In this document: positions 42,612 to 54,234 of the stretch, piece by piece
How positions within the stretch are numbered: position 1 is the first letter of the stretch
Layout: each line of letters begins with the position of its first letter
From: Sporobolomyces roseus
Taxonomy: Eukaryota; Basidiomycota; Microbotryomycetes; Sporidiobolales; Sporidiobolaceae
Direction of reading: 5' to 3'
Length of the DNA: 64,000 nucleotides
NCBI GenBank assembly: GCA_016617785.1
Contig: JADILM010000008.1
Coordinates: forward strand, 1,116,001 to 1,180,000
Notes under the pieces: model-generated
What the model saw: only the letters and a program-made list of their open reading frames with translations
Told to the model about the DNA's origin: nothing
Database searches by the model: none
Position numbers and translations under genes: made by a program

Positions 42612-45600
42612 CTACTTCTGCTCCATGACCTCGAGAGTCGAGTTGACAACGATGATTTTCTCTCCCTCTCTATCCTTCTCGTCCTGCTTCATCCTCTCCA
42701 ACCCCTCCCTCGACATCTTCCTCAAATCCCTCGCCGTATTACTCGGACCCCTATAAGTCACACCTTGATCCAACGGGAACCTGACACTCAGATCTGAAGG
42801 ATCCAATTCGACTCCAGACTGTTTCGCTCGTTCGGCAGCTAGCTTGATCTCCTTTGTTGTGACTCCAGTTGGTAGCATGAGCGAAGAGAACATCTTTTGG
42901 TTCTCGCGAACTTGGTTGAAGAGGTCGGAGATTTGTCGTTCGTGAAGAGGGGAAGAAGGGGAAGAAGGGGAAGGAGGTAGTGAGGAATCGTAATTGTCGC
43001 CAGTCGATTTCGTGATTTCGTAGCCGATTTGCCAGACTGGAAGACCGCCTTCAGGGTCGTCAGAGGAGGGTCGAATGACTGGAGCTTCTTCGCAGATTTC
43101 TCCGTCGAGATAGTTCGTTCCTCTGACTTCGAGAAGTGTCGTCGGTAGCTTGCTGACTTGAGCTTCCTCCTCCTCGTAAACATCATCCTTCTCGCCCTTC
43201 TCCTCCGCTTCCCTTCCTAGAGGTGTCACGAACAACCTCAAAACGTCCTTCTTCGGGTCCGCCGCCCAAGTAACATTGACGCTGTCCCCCGGGAAACATT
43301 CGCTCGCCTCCTTCAACAATCTCTCCAACATCCCAACGGCGAGTCTGAAGACTTGTTGACCCGTCTCTGTCGAACCGAACAACGCTTCGTCCATTTCGCT
43401 AATTGGGAGGTATTGAAATCCGTAGAATCGAGCGGTCGAGTGATAGGCGACAAAGATACCATCCATGCATCCGATTCTTGCTTGGAACTGATATTTGAGG
43501 AATGCGGAACGAATCAGATCCTGTTCGAGTAGTGATTGAAAGTTAGAAAACGAGCGAGTTGGGGAGAAAGGTAGTCAATCTCACGTAGTACTCCCTCTCG
43601 AATGATTCCCAAGGGCCTCTCAGTCGGTTAATCGTATAGCCCGCTGATTCCTGTGATGGAATCGAGGACCCATGAGTCGCGTTGACGAATGATCAAACCT
43701 CGGAATTCGCTCACCTCGTAATTCAATCGATCTTGACGAATCGCAACTGTCCCTCGAGTTTTGAGATCGAAAGTACCGTTCCCTGGTAGATGCTCGTGAA
43801 CAGCGTCGAGTTGTGATCGAAGTACCATGTTGTCCGTCTGCTCTTCGATGACTTCGTAAGCAACCCATTCCCTGACGGACTGGAATAGAGGTGTGGCTCA
43901 CGATAGCGTAATGATAAGCTTGACGATGATCCGCTTCTGACGGAGCGGGATCCTCAGAACCAATCAAGAACCTCTTGAATTCTTTCGGATCAGTTGTCAA
44001 CAACTTCTCCATCAAATGACCCTGTTGATCTCTTGAACCAATCTAAGCTTCTCGAATACACAGAGAGGATGAGAAAGAGCAGAGACGAACATAGTCTGCT
44101 AGAACGTTTGAATCGCTCGTCGCATCGAAAGATTTATCGGCATCAATCGAATAATTCCCTTCTCCTTCGTGATTGAGGACCACTGAAACTGGCAGTTGTT
44201 GACCCATACTGAATGATCGATCCTGCTCGTTCAGGACTTGTAAGTGGGAGATAGGGCAGAGAGAAGAGAGAGGGACAAACCATTTCTGACCATGGAGAAC
44301 TGAGCATACTCGTGTTGACTTGTTTGCCTTTACTCAACCAGAAATAGATCTAGTCAAGAACATCAAGCCTCCATTAGTCGCTACAAACGCCGATTGATGG
44401 GGGCTCATCTCGAGACTAACCTGACAAAGCATCCCAACGGTCGAACTCGTACTCCCACTAAACCCCTTCCCTTCTCTCCTCGCGACTTCCCTCAAAGTCT
44501 CATCCTTCGAACTAGTAACATATTGCGGTAACTTCCCGAACTCAAACTCTCCCAACTTCGGTACGTTCTCGAGGATTTCGGGAGAGAAATTGTAGACTCC
44601 TGATCTGGGGTCTCGGAGGAAATGAACGCCTGGATTGAAGAGTGCTCGAGAGAGGGAATGGGATAGGGTTGCGATAGGGACGGGTCCGAGAGGGGATTTA
44701 GTCGGGGAGAAGGGGACAGAGGAAGGGGAGAGGTGGTGGGGATAGGAAGAGAGTTCGCGAGGAGGTGGAGTAGGGGTTGGTTCGGTGGAGGGCTGAAGAG
44801 CTGGATGATCCTTGTATGGTCGACCTGTACGAGTAAGGATTGAAGCGTACGTCAGCTGGCGAGGGAGAAGTAGGATGAAACCTCGAACACGTACTTCGAG
44901 CAGTTTTCAACCTTTCCTCTCTAGCTTCTCTCTCCAATTTCGATCTCTCGTCCCTCTCCATCTTCGGACTAATCCTTCCTCTCCTCTCCCTCGCTTTCTC
45001 CGCTTGTTCTTCACTTCTGTTCGATTCCCTCACTGCACCCATCAACATTCTCGCCGCTTCCTCTGCGCTCGAATCCATTTCTTTCCCTTTCGACGACGAT
45101 GATTCGGAAACTTGTAGCTTGTCGACAAATTGCGAAAGTAGAGGTGGTGAGGTTCGTTTCTTTGGTTGAGGAATTGGTGGGCCAGAGATCGGAGCGGGAG
45201 GAGGGAGGTAAGCGGAAATTGCAGTTTCGAGATCTTTGATTTCTTGATCGATCGTGTTCCTTCGTAGACTCCACGCTCGGCGAGCTGCATCGGCGTGGAG
45301 TTGTTTCTTGAGCTTCTCGTGTTGACCTTTAGATAAAGGTGGTTCGGAGGGAATCGTGGGAGAAGGAGCGGTTGGTGAGGAATAGGGTGAGATGTTTCCG
45401 TGATTGACAATCGGGAGCGAAGAGGTAGAAGCAACTGGTTGTGCAGATGCGAGTAGTTCGTCGAATGAGCCGGAGGCGGAAGGAGCGGGTTCGGGAGGAG
45501 CGGAGGAAGATGGCGATTGTGCGGGTGCAGAAGGAGTCGTCGAATCGAGTTTGGCCGTAGCCTGTACGCCGCAGACTTCAAAGATCAGTATGCAACATGC

Positions 45601-46532
45601 TAGATCATGCAGCCTTTGACGTACCTTTTCATTCTTGACCATTTCTCGATCCTCATCCCTCTTGATCCTCCTTTCGACTTTGTAAGTTTCCATCTTCTTC
45701 AACTTCTTCGACAACTGATCCCAAGGTACCATTCTCCTCCTCTTCCTCTTAAGCTCCTCGAGTTCCGCTCTCAAGCTCTCCAGCTTCTCTTGTTCACCCG
45801 TTGTCAATTCGCGACCTGATGCGAGTCTTGCGAGTCGTAACGCTTTCTTCAAGTCTCGCTTATCCCGTCCTGGGTTCGAGAATCCCATCCTTCGTCGGAC
45901 TTCGTTCGAGAGCTGCGACTACAATCGCTCAAGCTAAGCTGTCGTCGCGTAGACCTTACAAGAGAGTTCGAACTCACTGAATCCTGTTCTTTCCCTTGCC
46001 CCTTTTCCTCGCTCTTCTCCTTCGTCGCATCTCCCACTTCCTTTCCATCAATCTCTACTGTTCCTTGACTCTGACCTTTCTTGATTTCGATAATCTGTTT
46101 CGCTCTATCCTTGTTTTCCCATTTGATCCTGTTCGCTCTCGCCTGTTCCCTCTGCCTCTGTTTTCTCGCTTCCTCTTCCTTTGCTGGATCCGCCGCGATC
46201 GCCCTTTCTGTCAGACTCCCTAGATCCGATGTGAGATTCCCCTGAGATGCGTTCGATTTCGATTGAGAGGCGGAATGGTGGTCTGATATGAGTGCGGATG
46301 AGTTTTGTACTGTAGATGATGTGTCTGATTGAGTCCTACGTCGTTGTAATCGATCTGAGAGAGAGTTGAGCGAAGTTGAAGGAGTGAAAGATCGAGAATG
46401 AGTGATTGCAACGAGAGTTGGCAATCGTGGAGGTCTCCGTGTGTATCTCTGTAGTACAGAGTACATCCTGAGTGAGCTAGCAGGAGTCGAGTGCAGCGCA
46501 GAAGATAGAGAGCTACCTTCGATCTTTGACAT
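42612..46532 (-). CDS. PET127: Pet127-like mitochondrial RNA-processing protein
   Basis: A long multi-exon minus-strand gene. The N-terminus has a mitochondrial presequence (MYSVLQRYTRRPPRLPTLV from 46466; an in-frame ATG at 46532 adds 22 residues). Low-complexity and coiled regions follow (RLARLASGRELTTGEQEKL). The Pet127 domain begins at about 44850: RPYKDHPALQPSTEP, IATLSHSLSRALFNPGVHFL, RDPRSGVYNFSPEIL, QYVTSSKDETLREVA and GKGFSGSTSSTVGMLCQ. It continues through GCMDGIFVAYHSTARFYGFQ. Pet127 acts at the mitochondrial membrane and promotes 5' end processing and turnover of mitochondrial transcripts, in yeast by stimulating the degradosome or RNA polymerase-linked exonuclease. The last exon (42612-43466) ends NSTLEVMEQK. 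Introns in 43480-44340 were joined only approximately. Confidence 0.85.
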
Positions 46533-46755
46533 CTTTCAAGAACTCTGTCATCAACCATACACAAGCTAGTCTCTCATTCGACTTTTACAACACTTAAAGC
46601 ACTTCCATCAAGCCAGTCTAGCTAGTCTCAACCCCTCCCGACCCTCCCTCGCCTTCCCCTCCCCTCTTGGACCTTCTCGACCTTTCCCCCATCTTCCTCC
46701 CTCCTCTCGACACCTCAAGGGCTCCTTGAACCACCTTCCATCCCTCCGATTCATT

Positions 46756-48257
46756 ATGCATCCTCCACGTTTCAACCCCTCTCTCCTTCGCTCTTCCCCC
46801 TTGTCCAAACCGATTCTTCGTTCAACTCCCCCGTCCTTTACACCCCGATTCGCTTCCTCCTTCTCTCAAGCCTCACAGAAAGTCAGATCAAGAGCGGCTG
46901 TACCGATTATAGCAGCAGTGTTGACGGTGAATGCTGCTGTAGCCTATTCTTATCAATCTGTACGATTCCCCTCTTGCGCTCCCATCACCTTCGAACGGAG
47001 CTGATGGTAGCAAATGCGAGGTCACGTAGAATCGAGAACTGCTGCTGGAACAAGAAGGACCAATGAAGTTCGAGGGAGAAGCGATGGATTCTGAACATTC
47101 GACTGGAGGGACTAAAGCTACTCGTCCTTCTTTCATCGTACGTTCTCCTCACTTCCTATTTCACCAATCAGAATAGAAACAGACATCTTTGATTGTACAG
47201 CCCGTTCCCGGTATCGATCTCGACGATTCATCTATCCCTATGCGACTCCGAATGATTCACCACATCAAATCTCTCCAATCCACCATCTGTACCGCCCTCG
47301 AATCCCTCGAAACCTCTTCGAAAACTTTCCAATCTTCTTACTACCTCCGAGACTCCCAAAAAGGATTCGGAGATTCCCGAGTACTACAAGATGGGGAAAC
47401 GTTCGAGAAAGCAGGTTGCAACATTTCCGTTATCAAATCTACTCTCTCACCTCAAGCGGTACGACAGATGAGAGCGGAGAGGTTCGATTGGTGGGATGGG
47501 AAGAGTGAATTACCTTATTTCGTTGCTGGATGTTCTTTGGTCGTTCACCCTCGAAACCCTCACGCTCCGACGATCCATTTCAACTATCGATACTTTGAGA
47601 TTCAAGATCCAGCGGACCCGAATGGACCCCCGAAAGCTTGGTGGTTCGGGGGAGGAACCGATTTAACTCCTTCCTACCTATACGAATCGGATGCTCGATC
47701 ATTCCATGGGAAATTCAAGGAAGTGTGTGACAAACACGATGAGGGTTATTACAAGAGGTTCAAGAAATGGTGTGATGATTACTTTTACATCCCACATCGA
47801 GGCGAGACGAGAGGGATTGGTGGAGTGTTTTTCGATGATTTGTCAGATCGAAACCCGGAGGAAATCTTCAAGTTTGTGAGGGATTGTTCGAACGTTTATT
47901 TACCTGCTTATTATCCGATTGTCGAGAAGAGGAGGAATCAAAATTATAGTGAGGAGGAGAAGAGATGGCAGCAATTGAGGAGGGGAAGATACGTAGAGTT
48001 TAATTTGGTTTATGATCGAGGGACAAAGTTTGGATTGGCGATGAAGGAACCTAGGACTGAGAGTATCTTGATGAGTCGTAAGTTTACCATTCTCTCTCTT
48101 GTTCGAATGCGTCCGTCGGAAGTTGACACTCTTTTTCGCAACTTCGAAAGTCCCTCTCACTTCTCGATTCGAATACCAACCTGAAGTCGGCACGATAGAA
48201 GGAACACAAGAGAAGAAATTGATGGATGTACTCAAGAAACCAGTGGAATGGGTGTGA
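46756..48257 (+). CDS. HEM13: Coproporphyrinogen III oxidase (oxygen-dependent)
   Basis: Exons 46756-46959, 47030-47137, 47201-48077 and 48151-48257 encode 431 aa. The enzyme decarboxylates coproporphyrinogen III to protoporphyrinogen IX. Conserved parts are VVHPRNPHAPTIHFNYRYFE, WWFGGGTDLTPSYLYE, FYIPHRGETRGIGGVFFDD, YVEFNLVYDRGTKFGL and ESILMSLPLTSRFEYQPEVG (joined over the last intron). The end is KKPVEWV, as in the family. Exon 1 encodes an Arg/Ser-rich N-terminus and a hydrophobic helix (AAVPIIAAVLTVNAAVAYSY), so the enzyme is probably targeted to the mitochondrion, as in animals, and not cytosolic as in S. cerevisiae; this is inference. Confidence 0.95.
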
Positions 48258-48288
48258 GCTGTTGATACCCTCACTGTTTGTAGATAGC

Positions 48289-48336
48289 TTCGTTACGAAA
48301 CCCAATCGCAAATTCGTTACGAAACCCAATCGCAAA
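48289..48336. repeat. Two tandem copies of a 24-bp unit
   Basis: A 24-nt unit (TTCGTTACGAAACCCAATCG plus CAAA) occurs twice without mismatch just downstream of HEM13, followed by a partial CGTTACG. No other copies noticed in the window. Confidence 0.9.
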
Positions 48337-48497
48337 ACATCGTTACGCCGCTCGCGAAATGCTCAACAACCTCGCTCGTGATGAGGAGATTGTACGAGAG
48401 AAACAGTTTGTGCAATTGCGAGTGGGTTCGTAAGATCAAGATTCGAGAATGAGAGACGGGAGATATAGGCAAAATTTAGATTATCGAATCAGATTCT

Positions 48498-49739
48498 TTA
48501 GACTTTGGGAGCGAGGTTCTGAGGAGCCGCCAGCGACTGTTCTCCGTCTGGAGTGACGTAACAAGCGGTCAAACCTCCGTCTACCTTGAATTCTGCGTAT
48601 CGGAAACCTCTCGCAATCAGTTTAGTGCGAAAAGACTGCTCAGAATTCGAATACGCACCGGTACCAGTAGTGAAACTGGAATCATCTGAAGCGAGGAACA
48701 ATGCTCCTTTGGCTTGCTCGATCGCTTCTCCGAATCGACCCATTGGTACGTGAACTAATCGTCGGTTCTTCTTTTCGGGAGTGTCGAGGAAGTTCATCAA
48801 TAGATCTATACCGAACATTCGGGATCAGTACAGCATCAGAGCGAGTAAGAGGAGGCAAGCAAACCAGTTCGAATGGGACCACTGTGAGAAATCGTTCAGG
48901 ATCAGTTTGCTTTCTTCCGACTGAACTCGAGAAATGAACTCACGGGCAGAGGGAGTTGATCCTAATCCCTTCCCTCGCATGAACCATCGCCAATTCTCTG
49001 GTCATCGCCAACACAGCACCCTTCGAAGCAGTGTAAGCTAATTGGGGAGTAGCGGCACCCATCAAAGCGACGAAAGATGCAGTGTTGATGATGGATCCTT
49101 TTGATCCTCCGGGGTTCTTGCGCATAGCTTCAATCGCGTACTTGCAACCAAACCAAACTCCCTTCACGTTAATGTTCACTAGAGAAGGGAGCGGGGAGAT
49201 TAGGTTTCGCAAGAAATGAGCATGAGGTTGGGGACGCACTGGTGAGATCCCAGATTCGCTCTTCGGTGTTGAGTGCGTTATCATCTGCAGGGTGCATGAT
49301 ACCAGCGTTGTTGCTGTAAAAAGGGAGTCAGAATGAGCAAAGATTACGAGGAATAGAACTCGAGGAAATGAGAGAACTTACAAAACGACATCCAATCGAC
49401 CAAATTCCTCCACTGCTTTCTTGACCATCTCCTTGACCTCCTCTTCCTTACTAACATCAGCTTTAACAGCGATCGCCTTCTTCGAACCTTCACAATGTTT
49501 CGCGATAAGGTCTACCGTTCTCTGAGCTGCTTCGAGGTTGATATCTGCCGCAACGACGTGTGCTCCTTCATTCGCGAATACCAATGAAGTCTCTAGTCCA
49601 ATCCCGCTGTTGAAAGATAAGGAAAGGGACGGGGAGTCAAGCGAGGGGTTACAAGGAGGAAAGCGAGATAGAAGGGAACTTACTTTCCTGCACCAGTGAT
49701 GATGCATACCTTTCCTTCGAGTCTGAGAGTAGCTGGCAT
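48498..49739 (-). CDS. Short-chain dehydrogenase/reductase
   Basis: Multi-exon minus-strand gene starting MPATLRLEGKVCIITGAGNGIG (the cofactor-binding TGxxxGxG motif, split by the first intron) and ending AAPQNLAPKV. Other classical SDR landmarks: ADVSKEEEV, FNNAGIMHP (NNAG), INTASFVALMG (catalytic Ser nearby), YTASKGAVLAMT (catalytic YxxxK) and GPIRT. About 300 aa. The predicted cofactor is NAD(H), given Asp after HVVAA. Substrate unknown. Confidence 0.88.
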
Positions 49740-50036
49740 AGTAAGTTTGATTGTTGGTAGTGATGTGTAGGAAGCAAAGAGAGCTAATCTATTTCTGTCC
49801 CTTCCCTTCCTTTCCTTCTCCTTTGATAAGCGGCTATACGCGCCATAAACTACAATCCTGCCCTAAGCTAGTCACGACCTCAATTACAGCACTCCAGTAC
49901 GATCGAAGCCCTCTCAAGTCTCACAAGCGCCGCTGCACCAGCTTTCGGACAATCTTCCCTCATCATCGCTAATTCACCGGCGACAACCTCGAGCAGCTCT
50001 TCGAGTGTACAAGATCAACGATAAGCTATAGCTCTG

Positions 50037-50958
50037 ATGGAAGCATCAAGTGCAAGCTCGAGGGGAGACCGTCTCAGTTCACCTCCACTTCGGATATCTT
50101 TCTTAGGTCCTCTCGGGACTTACTCTCATCAGGTGCGATTCTTACCAGTTGCGTCTGATTCATGAGCTGACGATCTATGATGTAGGCGGCGACCGATTTC
50201 TTTGGCTCGGATTGCGAACTGAAACCAGTCGAACGAATAGCAGGTTTCGTCCCGTTTCCTCACTCGCCCTCTCCTTTCGCTCAGACTGATTTTCGTACAC
50301 TCCATAGACGTCTTCACTTCCGTTTCCTCCTCCACATCCGACTTTGGTGTAGTTCCTATCGAAAATTCTTCGTTCGGACCAGTAATCGAAACGATGGATC
50401 AACTACGAACGACAGAACTGAGTGTGAGAGGTATGATCAGACTCAAGATTGGACATGCGTTATTATCGAGTAGAGGAGTGGCGAAGGATGAGGAAGGGAA
50501 GAAGAGAATGAAGAGAGTTTACAGTCATGAGCAGGTGCGAGAATAGTTCTTTCCAATCCAGTCTTGCTTTACAGTACTGATTTGCGAGGAGTTCTTCTGC
50601 CACAGGGCATTGGACAATGTAGGAAGTACGTGGCAGAACGATATCCTCAAGCGGAAGTGATAGCTGTGAATTCGACGGCGAAAGCAGCACAAGAAGCGGC
50701 GAAAGATTCAGAAGGACTCGCTATTTGTTCGCTCAAATGCGCAGAGGTGTACGATCTTGACGTGGTGGATACCGACATACAGGATGCGGGCTATTGTGAG
50801 TCGGATGTTTCGTTTCTGATCTGAAGACGAGCTGACTCTCTCCGTTCGTTTCAGCGAATACAACTCGGTTCATCTGTCTTTCTCCCTCTCGAATATCACT
50901 ACCAGATAGATATCCACTAGAACGACCGAAAGAAGTAGATGATCGACCAGAACAATGA
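50037..50958 (+). CDS. PHA2: Prephenate dehydratase lacking an ACT domain
   Basis: Exons 50037-50132, 50186-50243, 50308-50534, 50606-50795 and 50855-50958 encode 224 aa, all joins in frame. It converts prephenate to phenylpyruvate in phenylalanine synthesis. PDT motifs in order: FLGPLGTYSHQAATDFFG, FGVVPIENSSFGPV, KRVYSHEQGIGQCRKY, VAVNSTAKAA-type VIAVNSTAKAAQEA, AICSLKCAEVY and NTTRFICL (the TRF motif needed for catalysis). After TRF only about 30 residues remain (LPDRYPLERPKEVDDRPEQ), and the regulatory ACT domain of most relatives is missing. There is no room for it, because the next gene on the other strand ends 40 bp on. The start is the first ATG in frame with the motif. Confidence 0.85.
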
Positions 50959-50997
50959 GAAATAAACTAAAATATTGATATTTCTTCACGACGCTAT

Positions 50998-52265
50998 CTA
51001 TGCCTTAAGTCCAGGAGTCTCTGCGATTCTATAAACAAGCTTCTGTCCCTTGACTTCATTCGCCTTCAACATCCTCAAACCCTCCGTGACTCCCTCCAAT
51101 CCACCAGGAATGATCTCTACTCGTTGACTCCTGAATTCACCCTTCTCGAGTTGTTCTCCCAACAAGTCAAAGTACTTCTCGCAGTGCTTCTTCTCCTCCT
51201 CCGTTCCACCATAAGCAACATTGCACATCTCATGATGAGTGGTGACTCCCTTCGCCAGAGTCTTCTTTTGATCGTCAGAGATCGGTAGCACGTGAGTGTA
51301 GCGTCCAGTTCCGTTCTTCGATTTGGAGAGGGCGATAGTTGAAGCCTCGAATGATCCATGTTCGGAGACGGCGTCGTAAACGTAGTGAATGTCTCCTCCA
51401 CCGACTCTGAGGATCTCGTCTGCCAATTCCTCTGAACTCTTCCCTCTGTAATCGATAACCTCGTCCGCCCCATAAGATTTCGCCAATTCGATCGAGCTTC
51501 CGGCGACTCCGATCACACGGTGTCCAGCCTTCTTCGCTAATTGAGAGACGTCTACTCGGACAACGTTTCGATCAGTTAGACTGTGAAGAACAATGAAGGA
51601 GAGATGCGAGACTCACAGACTCCGACGGTCGTGGCGGCTCCGTAAACGAGGATCGTTTTCGCGTCGTCGGAGAGGGTTGATCCGGGCTCGGGGAGACCCA
51701 GTCGGAGGTGGAGACCGATGACGGCCGTGATGTAGGCGAGGGGAAGTGCGGCTGCTTCTTCGAAAGAAGTGTTGGGTCCGAGTTTGAACGAAGAAATAGC
51801 GGGAGCGACCTATGATCACGCTTGTCAGTCAGGAGGGAGTAGAGGGCTATGAAGTAGACTCACAGTGTACTCAGCGTAAGCACCATATTGGATCCCAGTG
51901 ACCATTTTCGAAAAAGCAGCGACTTTGTCTCCCTTCTTGAACTTGGTCACACCTTCACCGACAGCTTCGACATAACCAGCTACATCGTTTCCCTCAATCG
52001 ATTCCCAGTCCATCACTATTTGAAAGAGCTGGTCAATCACGGTGTCGGGAGGAAACAAAGCGAAATCGAACGTACTTTCGACCATTTTCCAATCTTTCGG
52101 GTTTGAACTAACAGCGACATCTATGACTCGCGTATGTTAGAATGAGTTGTTCGATGCAGAAGGGAAGAACTCACTCTTGATCAGGATTTCACCCTCAGCA
52201 GGTTTTGGGATCTCGAAATCCCTGATTTCGCGTAGGTTGTTCTTTCCAACGAATACTCCTTTCAT
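50998..52265 (-). CDS. Zinc-independent MDR oxidoreductase (quinone reductase/enoyl reductase-like)
   Basis: The minus-strand gene starts at 52265 (MKGVFVGKNNLREIRDFEIP) and ends RIAETPGLKA at 50998, with introns near 52130, 51830 and 51560. MDR landmarks: GEILIKNVAVS, EGNDVAGYVEAVGEGVTKF-KKGD and ILVYGAATTVGVYVSQLAKK, then HRVIGVAGSS (Rossmann fold, NADPH). No zinc-binding GHExxG with catalytic Cys is seen, so it groups with quinone reductase or trans-enoyl reductase-like fungal proteins. About 345 aa. Substrate unknown. Tail-to-tail with the prephenate dehydratase gene. Confidence 0.85.
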
Positions 52266-52736
52266 TCTTGTTATGTTGCGTGTAGTGTGGAGAGTGAAGT
52301 GAAGGAAGGAGAGAGGGAGAAGTCTTTTAGGCCGAAAGTTGAATCGCTTCGGAGATGGGTTGATTCAGCAAATAACGTCACCTTCAGATGGGTTGAGTAA
52401 GCGAGAAACTTCGTAAGTCTGCTTAGGTAGCGAGCACACTCAGCAGCATTCAGACATCCAAGAAGAGAGAGGAAGAGGAAGAAAGAGCATCTTTCTATCA
52501 AATTGTCAAAGCGCACCTTCGCAATTCACAAATCCCGGGTTTCGGTCGCTTACGGATCCCTATTCCCGTTGCTACGGTGACGCTACCCACAGCCGACTCG
52601 TTCGTCGGGTTTGAGCATCGGCTATGAGCGTTCGTCCTTGCGAGACCGCGAGTTCTCGCGACTCGCGAGCTCCTTTCTTCCTCTTCCTCTCTTCCCTCTC
52701 GTCCCTCTCACCACCTCTCCAGACCGTCAGCCGTCA
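52266..52736. other. Intergenic upstream of cassette copy 2
   Basis: 471 bp holding the promoter of the MDR gene and the leader of the small-protein gene. A C/T-rich run at 52670-52720 precedes the ATG. No similarity to the leader of copy 1 noticed beyond composition. Confidence 0.35.
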
Positions 52737-53524
52737 ATGCCAGTGTGGTCAAGAGATGGTGATTGTCGCACCCCTGGATGTAGGTCTCCCGAACACACTG
52801 AAAGTTTCGAGCTCTCATCTAATCCCGTTGGCAAACAGGCGGCCACAATCCAGCAACTCCTCGATTTGGCACCTTCATAGCACCTGGTATCGAAAAAGAG
52901 GTGTTTGAGAAGAACCAATGTTGGCACGGCACTCGTGAGGAGTGGCGTCAAGAAGAACTTAGGAGGGATCAAGCACAAGAGAAGAGGCCTACGAAGGAGG
53001 AGGACAAGAGGGAACGTCAGCGGATCAAAAGGGAGCAACAACAAGATGAGCAGGAGCGTCGACAAGATGAGGAGGAGCGTCGACGAGATCAGGAGGAGCT
53101 TCAGGAGGATCTTCGACGAGATGAGGAGGAGCGTCGACGAGATCAGGAGGAGCTTCAGGAGGATCTTCGACGAGATGAGGAGGAGCGTCGACGAGATCAG
53201 GAAAGCACCTTTCGTCAGTACTCCGAGCACTACCCTCAGACCCACCACGTAGTCCAGCATGGTGTTCACCAAACCTTCCACAACAACACTTGTGGTCCAA
53301 CCTCTCGTCAAGTATTCGGCAACCGTGTGATGCCTGTCACCGGCGGTGGTTCCTCCGGTCCTTCCGCTCGTCCCAATCGTGGTAGTCCTCCTCCTCCTCC
53401 TTCCACCCGCGCGCGAGGCTTCCGCGAACGCTTCAACGACTGGAATCCTTTCAGCGCAACAAAGAGGAACTCGAATGAATTGGCGAAAGTAGTCGTCGAA
53501 AGACGAAAGAGGAACCCTTACTAG
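52737..53524 (+). CDS. Small C-x4-C / CWHG family protein, member C (cassette copy 2)
   Basis: Exons 52737-52779 and 52839-53524 encode 242 aa. The start MPVWSRDGDCRTPGC has its second Cys codon split by a phase-1 intron as in the other members, then GHNPATPRFG and NQCWHGTREEW at about residue 42. The middle is a highly charged Glu/Arg/Gln coiled coil made of an 18-aa repeat (RRDEEERRRDQEELQEDL). It is followed by a His/Gln segment (HHVVQHGVHQTFHNNTC) and a Pro-rich linker. The C-terminus STRARGFRERFNDW...TKRNSNELAKVVVERRKRNPY is almost identical to the protein at 3140-3923, although the middles do not resemble each other. Followed by an F-box gene at 54235. No known family recognised. Confidence 0.7.
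53066..53201 (+). repeat. 54-bp in-frame tandem repeat in member C
   Basis: A 54-nt unit beginning GATGAGGAGGAGCGTCGACG occurs at 53066-53119 and 53120-53173 with a partial third copy to about 53201; diverged half-units precede it. Each unit adds 18 charged residues. Confidence 0.85.
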
Positions 53525-54234
53525 CAACTTTACCATTGCAGCACTTTCCTTTCACTTCCGATTATCTGTGTTTTGTTTCCCTTCTCACTCGTTAGACTTT
53601 GGTAGACTCTGAGAAACGTCTGTTCCGTACCCTAGCATGGTCTTTGTTTTGCGAGATGAGGACAATTCTGCGAAATTTGCGACACGATCATGCTTCGTCT
53701 CGCATGTCTGACTTTACAACGGCGGGACCTTGTCGGGGCGAATTGCGAGCTTATAATCTCTCGCATGCTCGGAAGACAGAGAGTCAGAACTGGTGTCACT
53801 GCTTTTGAGGGGACTTTGAATCGATCTCTAATTCTTCACTTCTCTCCCTTCACTCTCACAACTCGGAACGCGCTCAAACTACTTGACAGCTACTCAATCA
53901 AACCAAACTATACAGCCATTCGAGCTAGATATCTCCTCAAACTCCCCAGATCCACCTTTCACCTCTCATCAATTCTCGCTAAATACCGCCTCAAAACTCG
54001 ACGACTTCGCCTCTTCTGAACAAGCGGAGTATATCAGGATCGAAGAGAAGCTGTCAAGAGGATCTCTGAGGTATAATTGACCTCCAACGAGTGAGTCTCC
54101 CTCTTCATTACCTGAATTTAGTACTCCTCCCTCGCAAAGCACTACGCTGATCCATCTTTTGCACACACAGCTAGTTCTAGCCATCGCTCACCTGCCCTTC
54201 CCTTCCCTTCCACTCCCACTCCAATTCTCGACAA
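53525..54234. repeat. Inter-gene segment of the duplicated cassette (copy 2; partner 3924-4643)
   Basis: Begins with the block conserved with 3925-4140 (GCAGCACTTTCCTTTCACTT, CTGTTCCGTACCCTAGCA, CGATCATGCTTCGTCTCGCA). Weaker leader similarity follows up to the F-box ATG, including a GTGAGT near 54092 that may start a 5' UTR intron, as in copy 1. A 69-codon frame at 53599-53808 overlaps the conserved part but is not supported as a gene. Confidence 0.6.

Noticed and set aside
52727..53536. 269-codon minus-strand open frame opposite member C
   Set aside because: It is the mirror of the Glu/Arg repeat; it reads as Leu/Ser/Arg repeats, and the plus strand has the conserved splice site and tail.
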